10,474 nt of DNA, from the NCBI RefSeq assembly GCF_000003605.2, contig NW_003145297.1, positions 63,765-74,238 of the forward strand. Reading direction: 5' to 3'. A program made the translations under genes and the position numbers. This stretch comes from Saccoglossus kowalevskii (Eukaryota > Hemichordata > Enteropneusta > Harrimaniidae). Positions within the stretch are counted from its first letter, which is position 1, and each line of letters opens with the position of its first letter. Positions 1-8,715 of the stretch are shown in pieces. A model generated the notes under the pieces. That model had not been told where the DNA came from. It did not search any database and saw only the letters and a list, made by a program, of their open reading frames with translations.

Positions 1-219
1 AAATTAAAATAAAATATTAAAATCAATTCATTAAATATACAAGCAGTGAATATCTAGATATGCTTTAATTAGAGAAGGTATACAATTCACTCACCTGTAA
101 ACATACTATGGCATGACATATAACTTTAGCCCTAACATAACAGGCCAATTCTATCACAACTTGCTAGGCTTGAACTTCCATCCAATCAGAGCATTCCAAA
201 TGAACATGATTCTCCACAA

Positions 220-233
220 ATACTAGAGGGCGC
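220..233 (+). promoter_or_regulatory. CTCF-like binding site
   Basis: The bases match the animal CTCF core CCASYAGRKGGCRS at 12 of 14 positions; only the first two C's differ. The core actagagggcgc is GC-rich within AT-rich DNA. CTCF is the zinc-finger insulator protein conserved across bilaterians, so the site could bind it. The same agagggcgct word also occurs in dispersed repeats of marine invertebrates. A weaker reverse-strand relative (agcgccact) lies near 3252. This is a motif match only. Confidence 0.3.
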
Positions 234-270
234 TCTGACCAAAAAATTGCCATTATCTAAAGAAAAAGAA

Positions 271-273
<3 letters not shown>

Positions 274-315
<42 letters not shown>
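274..315. repeat. (TA)n microsatellite
   Basis: About 21 consecutive TA dinucleotides, interrupted once by a G at 308. This is a simple-sequence tract that can slip in replication and extrude as a cruciform. Its length is likely to be polymorphic, and assembly through it may be imprecise. Confidence 0.95.
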
Positions 316-2052
316 TAATAATACATTTTTCCTACTCCCTCTGATTGATATATGGTGATAGCCACAACATGTGTTCATTTATTCTATTGTAAACCGTATG
401 GACCATATATCATGTAATATGACGTATGTGTGGTTTCATGTGTGCCTGAGCGTTCTTTGTCGTAACGATATATGAATAATATAATAATGGAGTATTTTAC
501 CGGTGCGTGTGCGTGTGTATACACATTCGATACGTTTTCTCCGTATTGAAAACTAGTTATCTTCAGTCAAAGCCATGCCCATATTCAAATTTTAGCATAT
601 CGTTTTTTTTATCTGTGATAAATATAAATGTCATCATCATTTTGTACTACTTAAATATAAGTATATTCCTTTTTTCCAGTGTATCCTACCAAAGGAGTGT
701 AAATTTATTGAAATATTGGCGTCAACAAACGCTAATATTTGACAACATTTGGCATATGTAAAGATATGCAATATTGTTAAAATTCATTACAAGTGTACAC
801 CATGTTTCTGCCAAATATTGCATGAAGTGACAAATATTATGGACAAACATTATTATTATAATTATATGATATTATTATATAACTAAATTACCGACTTACT
901 GATAATTTTAGCGCTTAAAATTTAGCGTTAAATCCATAAAAGCTCAACGAGTTAAGTGTTGAATCCTGGTACATAAATACTCAATGCAACGATCTAATTT
1001 GCATAATAATTACCCCATTTTTCTCAAAAATACATGATATATTAATATTGGTTAATTTGTATGCCAAATAGAACTATTTTATGAACATATTATTGAGTTA
1101 TTGCATGGATTTACGAGAGATCCTGAAATTATCGTGGTCTGGGTGGTAACCGGCATATTTTTTACTTTGAATAATAGTATATAAGAAAAACAATATCAAA
1201 TATATGAGCGACTTTTTTAGAGTACTTGTCCAAATGATGTCTGGTGGTCCTCAACCCTAATCGATCGGGGAGATGTAACCAATTTTTTATTCAAAATAGT
1301 GTCGTAAACAAAGCGTTGTGTTCAGGAAACGTTGACACGCTTGGCTGATAACAATTAGACGTAGAGATACCAGATCCTTCTCCTCTTCTATCTTACAAAA
1401 TCTTACTATTCTACAATAACTTCAAGGCGTGACAGAGTAAACCTGCGATTATCCAATCGCTGCAGCCATTGCCCGTTGGCACGATCACGATCACTTAAAC
1501 CATTGCGAAATTGCCGCTACTGAACGCAATCAGTAAAAAAAATGTATTTTTAAACTCCCCGTTATATATGTTGATAATGTCTGGCGTAAACATGCAAGTT
1601 GTTGATCCCAAATAATATTGCTACGAACCAAATGTGCGTACATGATGTCATTATGATAACAGTAGAATAGATAATTTTCTAATTAGTGATTCTCTGCTCA
1701 AACCTGTTAGGCTAACCCGTGTGTATTCTCTATTTCGCTTATATCTTTGTTTTGGGAATTCACTTCTCTGATCTTTGTACCAACCAACAAACCCACACAC
1801 ATTCAATTATTTGCAAAACAGCCTGTTTCAAATATGCCTGTCCCACGCGGCTGACTTTTTTTTGGTCCTACACTCAAAACCAGAAACTATCTAAGCCAAT
1901 ACTACCCAAAATACAGCGCAAAAGTAAGGACTAAGTAAAAGAATGTAAAATGGATGGCTGAGATTCTGAGAGATAAATTCCAGTTTGTCAGCATCGTCTA
2001 TTTAATATTTTTGTCATATTATCTCAAACCCTGCAAATAGAAGTGTACATGG

Positions 2053-2250
2053 AATCATGGGACGAAACGGTGTGTATTGTGATAACTGTCATAACAATTA
2101 TTAACAGGTCATACTTGTTTTCAACAGTGGAAGGACAGTGGGTTCTACCAGGTGTGCTTGTAATTTACATAACAAACAGTGTTTACAACTTTGGAAGGAA
2201 AATTGGAATCTACCAGGTGTGCTGTTATTTGAATAACAAAGAATGTTTAT
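2053..2250. repeat. About 65-bp tandem duplication, possibly with a third decayed copy
   Basis: Two adjacent copies cover about 2122-2186 and 2186-2250. They share the order caac, tggaagga, ctaccaggtgtgct, ataacaaa, gtttat. The 14-base word ctaccaggtgtgct starts at 2145 and again at 2210, and ataacaa starts at 2169 and 2233, so the period is 64-65 bp. A weaker third copy may precede them: ggaatc at 2051, ggtgtg at 2069 and ataacaa at 2091 occur in the same order but with extra bases. The period is not a multiple of three, so the reading frame that crosses this block (2043-2252) is not conserved from copy to copy and is unlikely to be coding. Confidence 0.75.
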
Positions 2251-2321
2251 GATCTACTGAGTTGCCTACGTGACACAGCTGCTAACAAGATCACATTCTG
2301 CTCTGCTACGATATTGTTTGA

Positions 2322-2528
2322 CTAGTGATACAGGCTACAACCATCATTCTGTGAGACTTGTATGAACTGCTCTGCGATCTCCTGCTTCCAGCGGTGCCCT
2401 CTAGAATACCAGCGTTCCTCTGCAAGCAAGACTCTTTCTTCGTTGTTGCGTTGCAGAAGCCATTGACTTTCGTCCATTAATACATCCTGGAACTGTGAGT
2501 TATCACCAATGCACACTTCCCTAAGCAA
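2322..2528 (-). other. Exon-like open frame, possible host exon or fossil coding fragment
   Basis: The minus strand is open for about 68 codons and encodes a charged, hydrophilic peptide with runs such as LLQRNNEERVLLAEERW and HRWKQEIAEQFIQ. These look like helical protein sequence rather than the I/Y/F/N/K-rich translation of AT-rich junk. By my count the stretch is about 47% G+C, clearly above its surroundings. There is no ATG at its upstream end; the frame opens at TTG after an upstream TAA. It closes at a TAG near 2322. I see AG dinucleotides that could be an acceptor near 2520-2540, but no good polypyrimidine tract and no consensus donor. I do not recognise the family. It could be an internal exon, a piece of a decayed transposon, or chance. 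Confidence 0.3.
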
Positions 2529-2639
2529 TCCCCTATTTTACTGACTTTATCCATTGTTTTTTCAGTGCTTTATTTTTTTAATTATTTTGGGAGGTATTAA
2601 ATCCAGGAGCTCTAACTCGATATTTTGGTAAGTGTATTT

Positions 2640-3235
2640 CATTTCCAGTACTATTGCCTTGTCTACCCCATACTAGGAGTGAAAGAACCCCCTGTCCAGT
2701 GTGAGTTCTGTGGGTGGCCCTCTCAATTGCGATAAGCAGTCCTTACACTGTGACACAGTTAATTGCCAGCCGATGCCCTCTTTCAACGAAATGACTCAGT
2801 TATGAAAGGACTCATTGACGTTATTTACCAGAGGCGGGATATTGTGAAAGCTTGGTTTCGAAATTGTTTGACACTGCACAAACCAAGAACGATGGCCCAC
2901 GCAACAATATTTGCATTACCATCAATTTAAGTATACTCATGTCAATCACGCTTTATTAATCTAGTCAATGCTAGTCATTTAAGTGTGACGAAATGTATTT
3001 GATTCCTCGTCATAATTAATAAATTCAGGATGACAATCATAATGACTGCCATTCTAATATGGCACCAGGTACAGGAATTGAAAAAAAAAGATAAATGAGA
3101 ATGAGAAAAAAAAATATATCTAAATACAGAAACTCCAAAACACATTTAATATATTGCTTTGATTTGTCGATCAAGTTGTATTGTGTTGGAACTCATGATG
3201 GAACAGAATAGCGGGCATACATATGAAACTTGTTT
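2640..3235. other. Region without a recognised gene
   Basis: The stretch 2690-2930 is less AT-rich than its flanks. It includes a short plus-strand frame from an ATG at 2802 to a TAA at 2928-2930, 42 codons, containing the run IYQRRDIVKAWFRN. A stop lies only a few codons upstream in the same frame, and I cannot match the peptide to a family. The rest is AT-rich with two A-rich tracts near 3080-3120. It could be a fragment of the same decayed sequence as the 2322-2528 frame, but nothing ties them together. Confidence 0.4.
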
Positions 3236-4380
3236 CCAAAAAAATGCATAGAGCGCCACTTCAAATGGCTGCTTATGCAGGTATTGTTTATTCACGCTGA
3301 TATCTCATAGGATTAGAAAAAGTCGCACATTTTTAATAAAATAACAGAACATGAGGTTTGTTGTTCATATCATAATCACCTAAAGCATGTCACTCTAAGG
3401 AAGAGTTAAGAACACGTGGAAGTAAAACCAGCATGGCAACCATCGACCAGATCACAGAACAAACTCATAACGCATATCAGAAACACATCAAGTGTGATTC
3501 TCATACATGTACCTAGTTTGAATAAAAATTGCCTATGCATGCATGAGAAACAGAACATTTTGTTGCCTGTTTCGGGAGAAAGTCTGACACTCTGTCAAAA
3601 GTCATCAAAATAAAAACAAATCATTGTCGTTGTATATACTTTCAACAACATCGGTCGAAAAAAAAATGACAAGCGCCACCAATCCACCACGTGTGATGTT
3701 TAACCAAGTTTGATACAATCGGCTTAGTCATGTTGATCACATATTGAAATTTATTTTTTACTGTAATGACCGCCAGTTTATCCTAATCCAAAAACAACTG
3801 AAGATGAAATAATCAATTCATTATTCAGTCATTTAAACATATATTTCTGAGAAGCAGTAGAAAGGTTTTAGTAAATGAATGCAAGTCGGGTCAGTCATTT
3901 TAAATTAAATCACAGAACTCATTAACCACCATGAGTGATGTGCTACCAGGTTTGTAATGACATGTGAAAATGTTGAGTTTTGGTGTTCGTATTTTGAACA
4001 CGGTGGAACACGGTGAATGTTTATTGCATCACAATGCCTGACATCTGACATGATTGCAGTGATTGTAGCATTACGGTATACACGATGAGAAATCCAGATT
4101 TGAAATGCCTTTGTAGAAGTTTGACATTGTGTATTCGCGCCCTTGTGTTGAATGAGTCAACACGGCACTGGGGAATAAACGTGAGCTAAACAATGATGCC
4201 CACTGCCACATATAGCATACAAACACGTGGAAAGTTACTATGCAAAACATGCACTACGGAAAAGAAAATTAACAAATCCGAAACAGTAGCACAGGGTGGA
4301 TGAGGTTTCTAGGAAGGTTAGCACGCTTTATTCTTCCACCTACTCAGATCAGTTCATGCTAATTTAGGTAAGGGTCAAAT
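3236..4380. other. Non-coding DNA with E-boxes and two similar A-run/GCGCCAC boundaries
   Basis: No recognisable coding sequence on either strand. Near 3238-3260 and 3659-3680, similar short words occur: a run of A, then atg, then agcgccac. These may be the edges of dispersed repeats. CACGTG E-box cores occur at 3413-3418, 3688-3693 and 4224-4229. The first and third share the longer context aacacgtgga. Confidence 0.45.
3996..4015. repeat. Perfect 10-bp tandem duplication
   Basis: The unit gaacacggtg occurs twice back to back. A further acacggtga occurs near 8211. It is short and probably a local slippage product. Confidence 0.8.
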
Positions 4381-5935
4381 CGATAAAGAGAGTCATGTCG
4401 ATTTGGCTTACCACTACCTGTTTTGTAGATTGTCCCACTGTGACACACTAATCTCCATCGGGAATGCTTGGGCTTGCATAAACTTGATAGTTCAACAGCC
4501 TTGCACATCTACAAGATGTATATTCTCATTAAGGCTTACTATTCTATCTTTATGTTTGTTGGTTTCTTCACACTACGGATCAAAAGTTTCTGCCTGAACC
4601 TATAGCTCGTTTTGCCTTGTTCCAGATGGAAAATTACTGTAATCATGTCAGTATATCTACATTGGTTTTAGGCTTGACTATTGTTGTCAGAACAATGGTC
4701 ACTTTCTTAATTTCCGTTTCAGCACTTTCGAGATGTACAGGTTCAATTGTTGGCAGTGACTCTCGCTTTGATTGGAATACTGGTCCCTTCCATACTCCAA
4801 ATTTTGCCATCTTTATCGTATATCAGTCATAGGTTGCTACACTGTTAATAGCCAGTAGCTTGCATCTGAAATGTGATCCATTTGAGTACTCTATAGAGTA
4901 CCATAGTCCCTGGACTTATAACATCGTGCGATGGTTAGCTTCACTTTAACTGAGCAGAACATTATTTCTATGTCACATGTAAATAACTCTGTGCGTCTAG
5001 TCAGGTCCTTGGAGTAGAAGATCATTCAATCAACTGCAATCGAATAGTACTTGTATCAGTCAAGGCTTCCTCGGGTAATATACCCTGTGACGCAGAATGT
5101 GATGACTTTGTGTTATCACTTCGGCATTACTCACAAAGGTCACATAGTCTTCTTTTTACTTCTTGTTACTTCTTGTTGAAATCAAGATATTTGGGACACT
5201 TGTACATTACTTAAAGTTTATTTTGTTTACGTATAAACTGATTTAAATATTAACAGTACTGTATGCTTTCTTTAAATTTATAATCTGTGCATAATTAATA
5301 TAACTATTATAATTATTCTCACTTGACGCTGTAGGCGATTATTGTAAGATATATTTCCGATGGTGACAAATATAATAAAATATATACTACCATACGTCTT
5401 GTACATGAACTGTAAGGTGGGAACGATAGCTAGACCAAACATTGCCAAATTGTTTCCGGCCCGTGCCCGTGACACCCTTTAATGATCATATTATTCAGTA
5501 CACAACTGCATATTTATTTAAACAAACTAATTACATAAAACTCCAACAATTTCGACTGCGCTGTTTGGGTACTTTTGAAAACGATACTCACTTGTATACT
5601 GGTGTAAATATATACACTTAAGTATCCTACGATTATGACATGTTTGCCATTTTGTAGCATGTATCATTTAGTTGATATCGAGGGATATGAATACCATGTC
5701 TATTTTATAGACTTGGTAAATTATGCATTAATTCAAACAAAGAGCATTAATTGTCATGGAAATATCTCTCCGTCAGTCACACTATCCAGTTTGTTTACAT
5801 TAGAAAACTCTATTATTTTACACCCAAGTATTCGTTATTCGTTCTCTGACAATAAAACTGATAGGCCAATCTGCAAACTATACAATACATTCCTATAGCA
5901 ATGGAAATAAAATACCCGACCGAAGTTGTTTAAAG
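4381..5935. other. Region without a recognised gene
   Basis: Two modest plus-strand frames (4403-4597 and 4617-4832) encode peptides rich in L, S, C and I with no domain I know. The minus strand of the second contains protein-like pieces such as DKDGKIWSMEG, but with stops and frame changes within a few dozen codons. A 10-bp tandem duplication (ttacttcttg, 5156-5175) is present. From about 5180 to 5930 the DNA is strongly AT-rich, with only short, low-complexity frames. I read it as intergenic or intronic DNA that may hold retroelement debris too decayed to name. Confidence 0.4.
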
Positions 5936-6011
5936 AAAATGGCGGGAAATCGGCCGTGATGGTCGCCACTTGATGCAAAAACAACAACAAAACGGCAATG
6001 TAACGTAAACG
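5936..6011 (-). repeat. Diverged direct repeat, copy A (possible 3' LTR remnant)
   Basis: On the plus strand this copy reads aaaatggcgggaaatcgg, then tggtcgccactt, caaaaacaa, caatg and aacg. The same words in the same order occur at 7578-7663. The copies differ by scattered substitutions and small gaps. They lie in the same orientation on the two sides of the minus-strand Gypsy-like relic, as LTRs would. Only about 80 bp align by eye, short for an LTR pair, so they may instead be two copies of a small dispersed repeat. The strand given is that of the enclosed relic. Confidence 0.5.
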
Positions 6012-6339
6012 TTTCAATGTAAAATTCCCAGTCTATGTTACTAACAACACGAGTAGTACTAAATATGAATCTGTCAACAAGCAATGGTTTACAATCTTGG
6101 CGTGCTAATAAATTCTTACACTGAAGTGTTGAACAATAAAATGAAACAGTTATCTGTGGTTCTTGGCAAATGTGTGTTTTATATAGTTGGTGATCTTGTC
6201 TCCCGAAACACAATAAAAGCTTTCTTGGGTGCGGAGCCACTTTCTTGACCAGAAATAGATTTCCTATTATTATCTCTACCTCTTATTAACCTATAATCCT
6301 GAATGTGTAGCTTTGCAAAGTCTACCACTTTCACCTCTA
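6012..6339. other. Stretch between copy A and the retroelement relic, not assigned
   Basis: The minus strand is open from about 6240 to 5893 (115 codons), but the peptide is not recognised, lacks an ATG start and continues through copy A, so I do not call a gene. A TATATAAAA word on the minus strand lies near 6178-6186. If copy A is part of a 3' LTR, this block would contain the rest of that LTR and the 3' end of the decayed internal region. Confidence 0.35.
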
Positions 6340-7367
6340 TCAGGTGCCCCCTACCAAATACTCATGCGCCAGCATCATCAGTTGATTTCTAAGCTTTGTT
6401 GGTATCACAATTTGTTTTACCTCTGTAAACATTTTCACCTTGCTTTATGGTATATACGGTACAGCACCTCTTTTTTTAGCTCCAGTACATATTTTCCCTG
6501 CCCTTTGGATTTCATAATTTTGTTTTCATGGGCTGCCTCCCACTGTTCACTATGTGACAAGCCTTCCATCTGGGCTAATTTTAGATTCTCTTATCCAATG
6601 ACATCCACCCATCGAAACATTTAGAGCCTTGATAGGTTGTTTTTCTTGTTCAGCTTGTGCTCCTGTAGATAGTGCAGATAATGGTACTCTCTTTCTTTGG
6701 GCACCACTTTTTATTCGGTACTGATTTGACCCCGGGAATGCTTCCAATAATGAAATCATAGATGGGTTCTCTCATGCACATTGTCTCCTGTGAATGTCTA
6801 CATAACATTTTACAATTGGGAATCTGTGCCATCAATCAGTGTACATAAATGTTCAGTTAGTTGTGTATTACTTGAGCTCTTTCTTAATGGCAACCCACTG
6901 CATCGTTTATCACCGAACACTCTCAGCAATGTTCTATTTGCATATTCCTGACACATTTTGGCAAAGCACTCGAATCTTTTTATGAAGGCATCCATATCAA
7001 CCCCTTCCTCAAATGTTGCCAATTGGTGTCTAAGTGTCTTTTCGCTGACATTCATTCTAGACTCGCTGGTTTGAGTTGATTGTAATTCAGACTTTGCATT
7101 TCAATCTCGTCTCTTCTCTCTTAATCTGAACAAGTCGTTCTGTATCCTCTCCTGTATCTGTGCCAGTTCTTTTTTTATTTTTAGTCCTATTTCAGCTAAT
7201 CTGGGGGCACTTTGATTTTTTCTTTCTCCCTTTTTCTATTTCGTTTCTCCATTTGCTTTTGATCTGTTCTCTCATAAGAACGTTCCTCCCTGTCAATCAC
7301 CTGCTGGTCCTAAGAGAGACTCGCCAGATAGCCTTTCTCCTAATTTCGTCCATTTTTTGTAATCCAT
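6340..7367 (-). pseudogene. Decayed Ty3/Gypsy-like gag-protease-integrase relic
   Basis: Read on the minus strand from an ATG at 7365-7367, the pieces fall in retrotransposon order but need repeated frame changes (stops at 7293-7295, 6810-6812, 6591-6593, 6445-6447 and 6340-6342). About 7300-7060 gives a highly charged segment rich in E, R and K, including DREERSYERTDQKQMEKRN, like the coiled-coil N-terminus of many metazoan Gypsy Gag proteins. About 7020-6948 contains DMDAFIKRFECFAKMCQ, matching the D-x-DAF/Y-x-x-RFE-x-FA pattern of the Gag core. About 6930-6732 resembles an aspartic protease: the catalytic site DTGCSG reads DKRCSG (codons at 6903-6911), followed by LIDGT and, in another frame, YDFIIGSIPG. 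About 6660-6340 resembles the linker and N-terminal zinc-binding part of integrase, including QIVIPTKLRNQLMMLAHE followed by GG and, after a shift, H. The Gag C-terminus with its zinc knuckles, the reverse transcriptase, RNase H and the integrase catalytic core are absent. The element is dead. The protease-to-integrase order suggests a Gmr1-like lineage. Family assignment is from pattern memory, not a search. Confidence 0.8.
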
Positions 7368-7577
7368 GCTGAAAAATGTATACCATGTTTTATCGCTTCA
7401 ATACTATGATCTGCCAAATTGGTCTAACTATATTCACAACATGCAGCCTAGAAACGAGTTACAAAACTGGCGGCTGCCTGTGAACTCAGGCCAATGGCCT
7501 AACTAATGTTTTGAAGGAATTTATACCAATCTTCACAAACTAGCTGAAGTGAACCTGGCCTGGATACAAGTAGTCCT

Positions 7578-7663
7578 AAAATGATGGAAAAACGGTGGTG
7601 GTCGCCACTTTGTTCAAAAACAATCAACATCAACTAACACCAATGCAACACGAAGAAGAAACG
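7578..7663 (-). repeat. Diverged direct repeat, copy B (possible 5' LTR remnant)
   Basis: This is the partner of the 5936-6011 repeat. Shared plus-strand words in order are aaaatg, ggtggtcgccactt, caaaaacaa, caatg and aacg. It lies about 210 bp beyond the presumed gag start, on the upstream side of the minus-strand relic, where a 5' LTR would be. On the minus strand a TATAAATA word (plus-strand 7666-7673) sits just upstream of the repeat, compatible with an LTR core promoter. LTR ends (TG...CA), a primer-binding site and a polypurine tract could not be placed with confidence. Confidence 0.5.
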
Positions 7664-8500
7664 CATATTTATACTTGTCATATATATATTTCTAAAATGT
7701 CACATGAATGAATTGACCAGAGCCTTATTGTGACATTTCTCGACGTCAAATCGTAAATGCTGCGTGAAATTGGGCACCCTAGTCAATTGCACGTAGCCGG
7801 CGAATATAGTTCATGAATTGAAACATCGAACTCTAGGACTCATACCACTAATAATAACTCCATAGACGACAGTGTTAGTGTGTGGGTGACTTTCTCCTGA
7901 AAAAGGGTAACAAAGATAAAAAATATTCTTTTAATATGTTGAAACAACACATGTACGTAATAGAATTTTGGCCAGTAAAATACATATTGGCCACCTCAAA
8001 CTCCTACAAAATGGATACAAACAAAACACAAAGCTCTCAGGCTTTCTACCATCAATATTCTCAGAAACGCAGCCAGTTTCGAAGTGTACGTCTAATCAGA
8101 ATTTGTCCAGATCCACAGGTCACTGGTATTTGTCAATAACAAAGCTACACGCCGAAGCCTAACAGCTGGCTCATTGAAGTACGCCTTCGTACATTGCGTT
8201 TCAGATAAAACACGGTGAAAGAATACCTATTGGCTAACAACAACCATTGGTTGGTTCCTGCCTCAAGTGTCAGGGCGTACCAAGCCACAGGAGGCCGGTA
8301 ACTAGTAACGGTTCCGGCATTCTCGTTGCTTGTTCTATTTCCCTGAGTTACCTGATGTCAAATTTGCACAGTAACAGCGGTAAATGCCAGAAACATCTCA
8401 AATATGTGAGTCTAAATAAGCAGGCAGTATGTATGGGCATGGCGAAATGAAGACTTGTTTACAGAAAACGAATATTAGAATAATTTCAAATTACGACACT
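7664..8500. other. Region without a recognised gene
   Basis: Two overlapping plus-strand frames (7882-8139 and 7968-8162) start at non-ATG codons and encode K/Q/S/Y-rich peptides with no known domain. They are in different frames over the same bases, so at most one could be real. From about 8150 the DNA becomes less AT-rich and contains ATTGG words (inverted CCAAT box, for example near 8229 and 8247). Those fit the candidate promoter listed downstream. Confidence 0.4.
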
Positions 8501-8502
8501 TA

Positions 8503-8512
8503 GTCACGTGAC
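8503..8512. promoter_or_regulatory. Perfect CLEAR-type E-box palindrome GTCACGTGAC
   Basis: The ten bases are a perfect palindrome and equal the consensus described for MiT/TFE-family (TFEB, MITF) and USF bHLH-ZIP factors. It lies 32 bp before an ATGGCG start. A YY1-like word (caatATGGCGat) overlaps that start, and ATTGG words lie upstream. Together these resemble a host promoter. Binding is inferred from motif identity only. Confidence 0.4.
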
Positions 8513-8544
8513 TTTAAGCCAGAATCCCGGTCCAGTGGAACAAT

Positions 8545-8715
8545 ATGGCGATTACTAGTTACCTGCGTCTTACTTGTCATTCACAAGGGACACTGGGAAC
8601 AAACGAAACAACAACCATAAGCTATGATAACGCTGATAGACTAATTTGTGGCATGAGACCTCTTTCTTCGCAACAGTACCACCAGTTTGACCTCAGACTT
8701 ACAATTGGTTCATGA
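8545..8715 (+). CDS. Possible small ORF or first coding exon of unknown function
   Basis: The ATG at 8545-8547 opens a 56-codon frame to a TGA at 8713-8715. The peptide begins MAITSYLRLTCHSQG and ends QQYHQFDLRLTIGS. Its composition is balanced (T, S, L, Q, R) and not the biased mix of AT-rich junk. The start lies 32 bp downstream of the GTCACGTGAC palindrome. There is no signal peptide, membrane segment or motif I recognise. A stretch of 56 sense codons can occur by chance. If this were a first exon, the real coding part would end at a splice donor before the TGA; I see no strong GTRAGT donor. The gene call is weak. Confidence 0.2.
   Translation: MAITSYLRLTCHSQGTLGTNETTTISYDNADRLICGMRPLSSQQYHQFDLRLTIGS

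Larger units (their letters stand above)
1..2040. other. AT-rich non-coding DNA, no gene recognised
   Basis: Both strands are broken by frequent stops. The few open frames are short, AT-driven and rich in I, Y, F, N and K, with no recognisable domain. Visible structure is limited to the (TA)n tract and CTCF-like site listed separately, a GTGC/GTGT-rich run near 503-520, and a slightly more GC-rich patch around 1430-1520. That patch holds a small perfect hairpin: gcgatt at 1445-1450 and aatcgc at 1455-1460, with a 4-base loop. It also holds a short cacgat repeat near 1480-1495. The region is best read as intergenic or intronic. Confidence 0.6.

Noticed and set aside
507-761. 84-codon plus-strand frame with hydrophobic stretches
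   Set aside because: Composition (I, Y, F, N, S) is what AT-rich DNA gives by chance. The segment resembling membrane helices comes from T-rich runs.
2043-2252. 69-codon plus-strand frame over the tandem duplication
   Set aside because: The 64-65 bp period shifts frame between copies, so the peptide is not repeated as a coding repeat would be.
4403-4832. Two consecutive plus-strand frames with apparent hydrophobic segments
   Set aside because: No domain, no clear start context and no splice signals linking them. The minus strand has protein-like pieces too, so the direction is not even clear.
5893-6240. 115-codon minus-strand open frame, the longest uninterrupted one in the window
   Set aside because: It has no ATG at its upstream end and no recognisable motif, and it runs through the repeated block (copy A). 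Copy B does not keep the same frame.
6313-6624. 103-codon plus-strand frame
   Set aside because: It is antisense to the integrase-like part of the Gypsy relic, which explains the conserved-looking sequence.
7160-7372. 70-codon plus-strand frame rich in F and L, resembling a membrane protein
   Set aside because: It is the complement of the Lys/Glu/Arg-rich gag coiled coil; purine-rich sense strand gives an F/L/S-rich antisense frame.
7371-7400. TGGTATAC word on the minus strand as a primer-binding site for the Gypsy relic
   Set aside because: It lies too close to the presumed gag start and about 190 bases from the candidate LTR. The match to a tRNA 3' end is only a few bases.
7882-8162. Two overlapping plus-strand frames in different phases
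   Set aside because: Both start at non-ATG codons, have biased composition and carry no motif.
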